A stretch of 5,298 nucleotides of DNA from Clostridiales bacterium UBA4959 (GTDB lineage: Bacteria; Bacillota; Clostridia; Oscillospirales; CAG-272). Below the pieces are notes generated by a model. That model had not been told where the DNA came from. It did no database searches and worked only from the letters and a program-made list of their open reading frames with translations. The position numbers and the translations under genes are program-made. Shown here piece by piece: positions 1 through 5,298 of this stretch (the stretch's first letter is position 1; every line of letters starts with the position of its first letter). Location: assembly GCA_002397345.1 (NCBI GenBank), contig DHAH01000128.1:12814-18111 (forward strand), read 5' to 3'.

Positions 1-66
1 AATGACAGGTGGAATATATTCGCGGTTAATTCAATCATTTTATTTACAATTTAATAAACAATTTAA

Positions 67-73
67 AAAGGGA
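67..73 (+). promoter_or_regulatory. Ribosome binding site of the aminotransferase, unusually distant
   Basis: The purine run AAAGGGA is the only Shine-Dalgarno-like sequence before the ATG at 87, but 13 nt separate them, more than the usual 5-9. The alternative ATG at 102 has only a weak AGG 3 nt upstream. No in-frame ATG, GTG or TTG lies between the upstream stop (TAA at 27-29) and 87, so 87 remains the best start. Initiation may be modest. The region 1-86 is AT-rich and shows no other gene. Confidence 0.5.
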
Positions 74-86
74 AACAACACCAGCT

Positions 87-1364
87 ATGGAATACAGGTC
101 GATGCCGCGCGGCGAGCTTGAGGCTCTGCTCGCGTGTCAAAAAGAAGAATTTGAAAAGTTCAAGCGTGCGGGACTGAACCTCGATATGTCGCGCGGCATA
201 CCCGGGCGCGGTCAACTCGACCTGTCGCAGGAGATGATGGGTATACTCACCACCACAGCCGACTGCATGGGCGCGGACGGCAAGGACTATCGCAGCTACG
301 GGATGCCTGACGGCACGCCCGAAGCAAAAGCCATGTTCGCGGAGATAACGGGAGCGCCGGAGCAAAACATCGTGATCTGCGGAAATTCCAGCCTTAATGT
401 AATGTTCGATACTGTCGCGCACAACATGCTGCTCGGTGTGTCGAAAGATATCTGTCCGTGGTCGAAGCAGGGGAAAATTAAATTTCTCTGTCCCTCGCCG
501 GGCTATGACAGGCATTTCGCGATCTGTGAAACACTTGGCATCGAGATGATAACCATTCCCATGACGCCCGACGGCCCCGATATGGACGCGGTTGAGGATG
601 CGGTGCGCGACCCGCTTGTTAAAGGCATATGGTGTGTGCCCAAATACAGCAACCCCGAGGGGATAACATATTCTGACGCGACAGTCCGCCGTTTTGCGGC
701 ATTATGTCCCGCCGCCGATGATTTCCGTATTTTCTGGGACAACGCGTACATCGTCCACGACCTGTATGACGAGGGCGACGACCTGACCGATATTTTTGCC
801 GAGTGCGAAAAAACGGGTCGCAGCGACATGGTATACATGTTCGTTTCGACCTCGAAGATCAGCTTTCCCGGCGCGGGTATCGCCGCCGTGATCTCAAGCC
901 CCGCCAATACCGCTTACATAAAATCGGTGATGGCGATGCAGACGATTTGCCACGACAAGCTGAACCAGCTCAGGCACGCGAAATTTTTCGATTCGCGAGA
1001 AAAAATTATTTTGCACATGAAAAAACACGCCGCGCTGCTCCGCCCGAAATTTGAGGCGGTGTGCGACGCGTTTGAGCGTGAGCTGTCGGGTACCGGCATT
1101 GCCGAATGGACGGCTCCGCACGGGGGCTATTTCATCAGCCTTGACGTCTATGACGGCTGCGCGAAGCGCGTCTTTTCACTGATGGGCGAGCTGGGCGTGA
1201 AGCTGACGCCCGCGGGCGCTACCTTTCCGTATGGACGCGACCCGCGCGACCGCAATCTGCGTATCGCGCCGACCTACCCGCCGACAGGCGAGCTTGCCAC
1301 CGCCGTCGATGCTCTCTGCGTCTGCGTGAAAATCGCCTGTATTGAAAAAATTTTGCTCGGCTGA
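87..1364 (+). CDS. PLP-dependent aminotransferase, aspartate aminotransferase Ic type (Asp_aminotransf / Aminotran_MocR family)
   Basis: Complete 425-residue protein, the usual length for this family of fold-type I PLP enzymes, which includes the mycobacterial aspartate aminotransferase Rv3722c. The expected reaction is reversible amino transfer between aspartate (or a similar amino acid) and 2-oxoglutarate in the cytoplasm. Seen in sequence: an N-terminal RGIPGRGQLDLS segment (about 36-47), PGYDRHFAICE (substrate and cofactor region), KYSNPEG with N189, FWDNAY with D218 and Y221 for the PLP ring, STSKISFPGAG with K257 as the Schiff-base lysine, NQLRH, and NLRIAP with R392 as the likely carboxylate-binding arginine. 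All key residues are intact. No signal peptide or DNA-binding domain is present, so despite the older Pfam name it is not a MocR regulator. The start at 87 gives the best fit; Met6 (102) is an alternative with a poorer ribosome site. It ends in tandem stops TGA-TAA. The gene is GC-rich with many GCG and CGC codons. Family is sure; exact substrate is inferred. Confidence 0.93.
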   Translation: MEYRSMPRGELEALLACQKEEFEKFKRAGLNLDMSRGIPGRGQLDLSQEMMGILTTTADCMGADGKDYRSYGMPDGTPEAKAMFAEITGAPEQNIVICGNSSLNVMFDTVAHNMLLGVSKDICPWSKQGKIKFLCPSPGYDRHFAICETLGIEMITIPMTPDGPDMDAVEDAVRDPLVKGIWCVPKYSNPEGITYSDATVRRFAALCPAADDFRIFWDNAYIVHDLYDEGDDLTDIFAECEKTGRSDMVYMFVSTSKISFPGAGIAAVISSPANTAYIKSVMAMQTICHDKLNQLRHAKFFDSREKIILHMKKHAALLRPKFEAVCDAFERELSGTGIAEWTAPHGGYFISLDVYDGCAKRVFSLMGELGVKLTPAGATFPYGRDPRDRNLRIAPTYPPTGELATAVDALCVCVKIACIEKILLG

Positions 1365-1367
1365 TAA

Positions 1368-1387
1368 GAACGGGGAACGGGGAATAG
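1368..1387 (+). repeat. Short tandem heptamer repeat (GAACGGG, about 2.9 copies)
   Basis: Just after the aminotransferase stop codons, GAACGGG occurs at 1368-1374 and again at 1375-1381, followed by the partial unit GAATAG at 1382-1387. Short intergenic heptamer repeats of this G-rich type are known as dispersed repeats in some bacteria, for example the STRR repeats of cyanobacteria. Whether this one is part of a genome-wide family cannot be told from one copy. No coding role is visible. Confidence 0.55.
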
Positions 1388-1399
1388 TCTGGGGGCAGA

Positions 1400-1428
1400 T
1401 TGTATATCGTTTCTCTACGCAATAATAT
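1400..1428 (+). promoter_or_regulatory. Possible weak promoter before the glycoside hydrolase gene
   Basis: TTGTAT (1400-1405) and TAATAT (1423-1428) are separated by 17 nt, each matching 4 of 6 bases of the sigma-A -35 and -10 consensus. Transcription would start near 1435 and the hairpin at 1448-1479 would then lie in the 5' leader of the glycosidase mRNA. The match is weak. The gene may instead be read through from upstream. Confidence 0.28.
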
Positions 1429-1447
1429 AAGCATACCTCGCTCCGCC

Positions 1448-1479
1448 GCCGATGGGGGTTACATACCCACACCGTCGGC
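1448..1479 (+). terminator. Imperfect GC-rich hairpin between aminotransferase and glycosidase (terminator or leader structure)
   Basis: The lower stem pairs GCCGATGG (1448-1455) with CCGTCGGC (1472-1479), with one T-G wobble. The upper stem pairs GGGT (1456-1459) with ACCC (1465-1468) around the loop TACAT, leaving a 3-nt bulge ACA (1469-1471). The tail is CTCAAATTTTAA, AT-rich but without a clean T-run, so factor-independent termination would be weak. It lies 17 nt before the Shine-Dalgarno site of the next gene and resembles the hairpin at 4226-4255. It may be a terminator for the aminotransferase, a leader element of the glycosidase, or a dispersed palindromic repeat. Confidence 0.5.
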
Positions 1480-1509
1480 TCAAATTTTAATATTTAAAAG
1501 GAGTACACA

Positions 1510-4209
1510 ATGTCTATATTTAAAAAACTGTTGAATCCCCCGAAGGAATATCGACCGATCCCGTTTTGGTCGTGGAATGAAAAACTGGATACCGAAGAAA
1601 CCAAACGGCAGATTGCTTTAATGGATGAAGCCGGAATCGGCGGCTATTTTATGCACGCACGCGGCGGTCTGCAAACCGAATATATGGGCGAGGAATGGTT
1701 CGACAACATAACAGCAGGCGTCAAAGAGGGCAAAAAGCGGGGCATGGGCGCCTGGGCATACGATGAAAACGGCTGGCCCAGCGGTTTTGGAAACGGCGCG
1801 GTCAACGGCTTAGGCTTAAAATACCAGCAAAAATATTTGCGCATGGAAAAAGCAGAGGGTGTGAAGCAGACAGAACACACCATCTGTAATAACTGCGGCT
1901 ATCACTTTTATTATGATGTGAACCCCTTTTACGTTGATACGCTGGATAAAGATGTAATAAAAGTCTTTATAGAAACGATATACAAACCGTATTATGACAG
2001 ATTTAGAGGCGAGATAACCGGAATTTTCACCGACGAGCCGCAGGTGTCAAGAAACGGAATCCCGTGGAGCTTCGTTTTGCCCGACGAATATAAAAAAGCA
2101 TACGGCGAGGATTTGCTCCCCCGCCTTATCGAGCTTTTTAAACCTGTGGGTGATTATGAAACGACAAGATTCAGGTTTTGGAAGCTTATAACCAACCTTT
2201 TTACAAATAGTTTTGTAAAACAGATTTATGAGTGGTGCGAAGCCCATGACATGAAATTTACGGGGCATATGGTGCTTGAGGAAACGCTCGAAAGTCAGAT
2301 CACCTCAAACGGCGCGGTAATGCCCAATTATGAATATTTTCATATGCCCGGCATGGATTGGCTTTGCAGATATATTTCCCAGCCGTTGACCCAATTACAG
2401 CTTTGTTCCGTCGCGCATCAGCTCGGAAAAAAGCAGATAATGACCGAAACCTTCGCGCTGTGCGGTCATAATGTCAGCTTCAGCGAGCTGCGCTGGATAT
2501 TGGAATGGCAGATGGTGCGGGGCGTGACGCTGCTTTGCACACATCTTCAGGGATATTCACTCCGCGGGATAAGAAAACGCGATTATCCGCCCGCACTCTT
2601 TTATCAGCAGCCGTGGTGGGACAAATATAAGCTGTTCATCGACGCCATGACCAGAATCGGCGTGCTTTTAACAGACGGCAAGGTTGAATTTGATACCCTG
2701 CTGCTGCACCCACAGTCTACGGCGTGGGTCTGTTTCGATAACGGAAAAAATGAATTGCTGCACGAATATCATAATAAATTCATCGACACAATCAATACGC
2801 TGGAGCGCAAACACATACCGTTCCATTTGGGCGACGAAACGATAATGGAAAAACACGCGAGGGTAGAGGGGAATACCCTGATTATCGGGACGCAGCGCTA
2901 TAAAACGATAGTTCTCCCGCCGCATAAAATTCTCTTTGACAACACTAAAAAGCTGCTTGAGGAGTTTAAGTCAAACGGAGGGGTGATAATCACCGCCGAG
3001 GAAGCGGAGGACAACCCGGTTATAAATAACCCCAACATCACATATACAAAACGCATATTCGATGATTTTGATATGCATTATTTTGTCAATACCACCAAAG
3101 AACCGCAGCCCTCAAAAATATCTGTCGGCAATGAAAGATTTAATATAGACACGGGATTGACAGAGCCTTTTTCGGGTGAATATACATTCGCCCCGATGGA
3201 CAGTCTGATTGTTTTTGAAAGAAAGAACGAGCCGAAAAAATTAAGTCTTGAGGGTCAGTGGGAAATTAAAGAGAGCGGCTGCAACGCCGTTACTCTTGAC
3301 TACTGCGATTATTATTTTGACGGCGAGCCGGTTGAAAAGCACGGTCATGTTTCCTCAATTCAGACAAAAGCTTGCGAACTGCGCAGGCAGGTGAACATAA
3401 AAACCGTTTTTGAGGTGGCTGTGGAGGATGTGCCGCACGATGTATATCTGGTTTGCGAAACGCCCGAGATTTTCAAGATCACGATTAATGGCAAAATCCT
3501 TGATCAAGAAGATTGCGGCTATTATGCCGATAAATCATTCAGAAAGCTTGATATAAAGGGATATCTGCAAAAAGGTGAAAATGAAATTGTTATGGAAACC
3601 GATTTTGTTCAATCGCCGCGGGTTTACGAAAATATTGAAAAATCCAAATTTTTCGAAAGTGAAAAAAACAAGCTGACCTATGATATGGAAATAGAGAGCA
3701 TCTATCTCATAGGAGCTTTCAGTGTAAAAACAGACGGTAAATTTCAGCGGTTGGAGAAGGGCGCCCTTCGCTATGACGGGGATTTTGTTATCGCGGACAG
3801 CAAAAAAAGCGCGGAGCTTGACAATCTCACCGGGCAGGGCTATCCATTCTTCGCGGGCAGCATTACGCTTGAGAAAAAATTTAATTTGAGCGATACCAAT
3901 TATAAGCTTGCGTTTGATATGAAGGGCATAAACGCGGTGCGCGTAAAAGTCAACGGACAAGACGCGGGCACTGTTATATGGAACGCTACGGAGCTTGATT
4001 TGAGCAGGCTGTTAAAAGCAGGAGAAAATACCATTGAAATAACGCTTACAAACAACCTGAGAAATCTGCTGGGACCGCATCACCTTAAAGAAGGTGAAAG
4101 CTATGTCGTTGGTCCGTTCAGCTTTTTCAAAGAGCCCTGCGTTTGGAACGGAAACCCTTCCGGAAACTGGGACGACAGATATTGCTTTATTGAGATGGGA
4201 ATAAAATAA
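1510..4209 (+). CDS. Glycoside hydrolase related to GH106 (alpha-L-rhamnosidase-like), cytoplasmic
   Basis: Complete 899-residue protein. AAAGGAG (1497-1503) lies 6 nt before the ATG, and family homology starts almost at once (PFWSWN, 18-23), so the start is secure. The N-terminal catalytic barrel shows GGYFMHARGGL (44-54), YDENGWPSG (84-92), GIFTDEP with D175 and E176, FTGHMVLEE (250-258), MTETFA with E313, and GYSLRGIRKRDYPP (348-361). E176, E257/E258 and E313 are the acidic candidates for catalysis; I cannot assign them firmly. Residues about 392-500 look like an alpha/beta amidotransferase-like domain. Two beta-sandwich, galactose-binding-like domains follow, one starting near LEGQW (580-584) and a C-terminal one at about 760-899. 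No signal peptide or membrane segment is seen, so it would act on imported oligosaccharides or glycosides, probably as an exo-enzyme. It is shorter than characterised GH106 rhamnosidases (roughly 1100 residues), so rhamnose specificity is uncertain. Residues 118-137 form a short connector with C126-x-x-C129. The gene is AT-richer than its neighbours. Confidence 0.85.
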   Translation: MSIFKKLLNPPKEYRPIPFWSWNEKLDTEETKRQIALMDEAGIGGYFMHARGGLQTEYMGEEWFDNITAGVKEGKKRGMGAWAYDENGWPSGFGNGAVNGLGLKYQQKYLRMEKAEGVKQTEHTICNNCGYHFYYDVNPFYVDTLDKDVIKVFIETIYKPYYDRFRGEITGIFTDEPQVSRNGIPWSFVLPDEYKKAYGEDLLPRLIELFKPVGDYETTRFRFWKLITNLFTNSFVKQIYEWCEAHDMKFTGHMVLEETLESQITSNGAVMPNYEYFHMPGMDWLCRYISQPLTQLQLCSVAHQLGKKQIMTETFALCGHNVSFSELRWILEWQMVRGVTLLCTHLQGYSLRGIRKRDYPPALFYQQPWWDKYKLFIDAMTRIGVLLTDGKVEFDTLLLHPQSTAWVCFDNGKNELLHEYHNKFIDTINTLERKHIPFHLGDETIMEKHARVEGNTLIIGTQRYKTIVLPPHKILFDNTKKLLEEFKSNGGVIITAEEAEDNPVINNPNITYTKRIFDDFDMHYFVNTTKEPQPSKISVGNERFNIDTGLTEPFSGEYTFAPMDSLIVFERKNEPKKLSLEGQWEIKESGCNAVTLDYCDYYFDGEPVEKHGHVSSIQTKACELRRQVNIKTVFEVAVEDVPHDVYLVCETPEIFKITINGKILDQEDCGYYADKSFRKLDIKGYLQKGENEIVMETDFVQSPRVYENIEKSKFFESEKNKLTYDMEIESIYLIGAFSVKTDGKFQRLEKGALRYDGDFVIADSKKSAELDNLTGQGYPFFAGSITLEKKFNLSDTNYKLAFDMKGINAVRVKVNGQDAGTVIWNATELDLSRLLKAGENTIEITLTNNLRNLLGPHHLKEGESYVVGPFSFFKEPCVWNGNPSGNWDDRYCFIEMGIK

Positions 4210-4225
4210 AAATCATTAAAAATCA

Positions 4226-4255
4226 CGCCGATGCAGGGGTATCCCCGCATCGGCG
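4226..4255 (+). terminator. Strong hairpin after the glycosidase gene, probable terminator
   Basis: CGCCGATGC (4226-4234) pairs perfectly with GCATCGGCG (4247-4255). After a single bulged A (4235), GGGG (4236-4239) pairs with CCCC (4243-4246), leaving a 3-nt loop TAT. This gives 13 base pairs, nearly all GC in the core, 16 nt after the TAA stop. The tail (GCGCGATTGTTT) has only a poor T-tract beginning about 6 nt after the stem, so it is not a textbook intrinsic terminator. Its position between a stop codon and a promoter still makes transcript end or 3' protection the best reading. Confidence 0.62.
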
Positions 4256-4309
4256 CGCGATTGTTTATCAGAGTTTAAATTATATCATTACAAATATCAC
4301 GATTGGTGG

Positions 4310-4338
4310 TTGCAATTTCTGTGAAAGTATTATATAAT
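4310..4338 (+). promoter_or_regulatory. Sigma-A type promoter of the lipoprotein gene
   Basis: TTGCAA (4310-4315, 4 of 6 to TTGACA) and a perfect TATAAT (4333-4338) are separated by exactly 17 nt. The predicted start of transcription is near 4345, giving a leader of about 33 nt before the ATG at 4378, with GGAG (4367-4370) 7 nt upstream of that ATG. The surrounding AT-rich stretch (4265-4345) is typical of a promoter region. No operator palindrome is evident. This shows that the lipoprotein gene has its own transcript. Confidence 0.72.
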
Positions 4339-4377
4339 TTGGTTAACATGAAAGATTTATTTTAACGGAGTTGTCTG

Positions 4378-5298
4378 ATGAAAGCGTACATTGCCAATGC
4401 CGCACGATTTATCGCGCTGTTTTTATCCGGCGCGCTGATACTTTCGGTTTTATCATGCGATATGAGCGTGAATTCCGCCGCGATAGATAATCCCGCTGTC
4501 ACTGTCGGTGAACCGGCGGCGGGGGCTGTAAAAGCTGACCCGACCGAACATGTGACCGGTGTAACCATCACTGTCAGCAAGGAAAAAATTCCGTCCAACG
4601 GCAGCGACGCCGTTTATATAACCGCGACCGCGACCGACGCGGAGGGCAAGAATGTCCCCGACGCTAAGCTGGAATATTTCGCGCACGGCAAACCGCTGGA
4701 CAGTCCGGTTTTTTTCTCGCCGAATCCGGGTTTTTACAACCTTTACGCATACAGCAACGGCATTCGCAGCAATGTGATCGAGGTGCAGGTTCTTGATTCC
4801 GATGTTGCGAGGGTGACGCTTTATTCGGGCTTAACGACTATTGCCAAGGGGCAGAGGTTGAACACGGTCGTCAATGCCTACCGCTCAGACGGAAACCGCT
4901 CCTCACGCAAGGGCGATCTTTATGCCGACGGCGTGAAGCTCGACGAACGTGTATTTGTTTCGGATAAAACCGGGCTGCATATATTATATGCCGTCGTACA
5001 AAAGGTGCAAAGTCCGCCCTTCGCGGTTTTGGTTACGGAGGGAGAACCGCCCGACGCGACGCTGACGCTCGGCGCTCCGACGAACTATATAAAGCTGGGC
5101 GAAGAGGTCAGCTTCATTACGACGCTGACAGACGGCGCGGGGAAACAGCTCACGAACCAAATCTCCGACTGCGAGCTGTATAAAATCGGCGACGATTATA
5201 AAACACTGATAAAGATAAAAGACGGTAAATTTAAACCCGATTCTCCGGGCAAGCATTATTTTGTCGCTACCTGCCGGGGTATAGCGAGCAGGGTGCTG
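4378..5298 (+). CDS. Lipoprotein with tandem Ig-like domains, 3' end outside the window
   Basis: Open frame of 307 codons from ATG 4378 to the last base, with no stop, so the gene is cut by the window edge. GGAG at 4367-4370 (7 nt spacing) and the promoter at 4310-4338 support the start. Residues 1-27 form a lipoprotein signal: K2 and R10, a hydrophobic stretch FIALFLSGALILSVLS, and a lipobox ending in C27. The protein would therefore be lipid-anchored outside the cytoplasmic membrane. Residues 28-58 are an Ala/Pro/Val-rich linker. Three beta-rich, Ig-like units follow: about 60-140 (with DAVYITATATDAEGK and YNLYAYSNGIRSN), 143-221 and 226 to the end. The repeating pattern is a hydrophobic first strand, then a Gly-containing turn before the second strand, then a closing G-x-Y/H strand (FYNLYAY, LHILYAV, KHYFVAT). 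Such domains serve as stalks or adhesion modules in bacterial surface proteins. The missing C-terminus could carry an enzyme or binding domain that defines the role. The product is not recognised beyond this. Confidence 0.8.
   Translation, partial: MKAYIANAARFIALFLSGALILSVLSCDMSVNSAAIDNPAVTVGEPAAGAVKADPTEHVTGVTITVSKEKIPSNGSDAVYITATATDAEGKNVPDAKLEYFAHGKPLDSPVFFSPNPGFYNLYAYSNGIRSNVIEVQVLDSDVARVTLYSGLTTIAKGQRLNTVVNAYRSDGNRSSRKGDLYADGVKLDERVFVSDKTGLHILYAVVQKVQSPPFAVLVTEGEPPDATLTLGAPTNYIKLGEEVSFITTLTDGAGKQLTNQISDCELYKIGDDYKTLIKIKDGKFKPDSPGKHYFVATCRGIASRVL

Noticed and set aside
15..20. TATATT as a -10 box for the aminotransferase promoter
   Set aside because: The matching -35 box would lie outside the window, and AT-rich sequence makes chance matches common; TTTACA at 43-48 has no -10 at a proper distance.
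2..121. Small plus-strand frame starting at ATG 2, 39 codons
   Set aside because: It overlaps the start of the aminotransferase in another frame, its upstream region is outside the window, and the peptide shows no motif.
63..515. Minus-strand open frame of 150 codons overlapping the aminotransferase start
   Set aside because: It lies opposite a gene with all family motifs intact, has no recognisable domain, and GC-rich codons of the sense gene readily create such frames.
503..1472. Other open frames overlapping the aminotransferase, on both strands (503-907, 803-1054, 894-1121, 914-1099, 1176-1472)
   Set aside because: All overlap the conserved aminotransferase in other frames, have Arg-rich or otherwise unnatural composition and show no motifs.
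1448..1479. Riboswitch or T-box in the spacer before the glycosidase
   Set aside because: The spacer is only 145 nt and holds a single simple hairpin; no conserved riboswitch or T-box sequence element is visible.
3535..3960. Minus-strand 141-codon open frame within the glycosidase
   Set aside because: It is rich in Phe, Ile and Leu because it is the complement of Lys/Glu-rich sense codons; no separate gene is supported.
4621..4641. Repeated ACCGCG units in the lipoprotein gene
   Set aside because: They encode alternating Thr-Ala in a beta strand of an Ig-like domain and are too short to be called a separate repeat element.
4362..5256. Minus-strand open frames opposite the lipoprotein gene (4362-4598, 4453-4686, 4984-5256)
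   Set aside because: The plus-strand frame here has a promoter, a ribosome site, a lipoprotein signal and Ig-like repeats running to the window end; the minus frames have none of these.

Overview
The window reads as chromosomal DNA of a Gram-positive, low-to-mid GC bacterium, most likely a gut Clostridia (Oscillospiraceae-like) species. The evidence is a strong Shine-Dalgarno site before the second gene (AAAGGAG, 6 nt spacing), a GGAG site before the third, and a sigma-70/sigma-A type promoter with a perfect TATAAT. These argue against Bacteroidota, although the glycosidase family is common there too. The three proteins also resemble Bacillota sequences I know. The taxonomic placement is inference.

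Layout, all on the + strand: (1) 87-1364, a complete PLP-dependent aminotransferase of the aspartate-aminotransferase Ic type (Pfam Asp_aminotransf, older name Aminotran_MocR). (2) 1365-1509, a spacer with a short heptamer repeat, a possible weak promoter and an imperfect hairpin. (3) 1510-4209, a complete 899-residue cytoplasmic glycoside hydrolase related to GH106 (alpha-L-rhamnosidase-like). (4) 4210-4377, a spacer with a strong GC-rich hairpin, probably a terminator, then a good promoter. (5) 4378-5298, the first 307 codons of a lipoprotein with tandem Ig-like domains; it runs off the window with no stop codon.

The genes look like neighbours and not one pathway. The hairpins and separate promoter signals between them suggest three transcription units. 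The aminotransferase probably serves central amino-acid (aspartate/glutamate) metabolism. The glycosidase has no signal peptide, so it would cut imported oligosaccharides or glycosides. The lipoprotein would be displayed on the outer face of the cytoplasmic membrane. The glycosidase gene is visibly more AT-rich than its neighbours, especially in its 3' half, and is flanked by two look-alike hairpins.

I found no CRISPR array, tRNA, rRNA, insertion sequence or clear new system. The points most worth checking are the flanking hairpin pair, the short Cys-x-x-Cys connector in the glycosidase, and the Ig-like lipoprotein, whose C-terminal part is outside the window.
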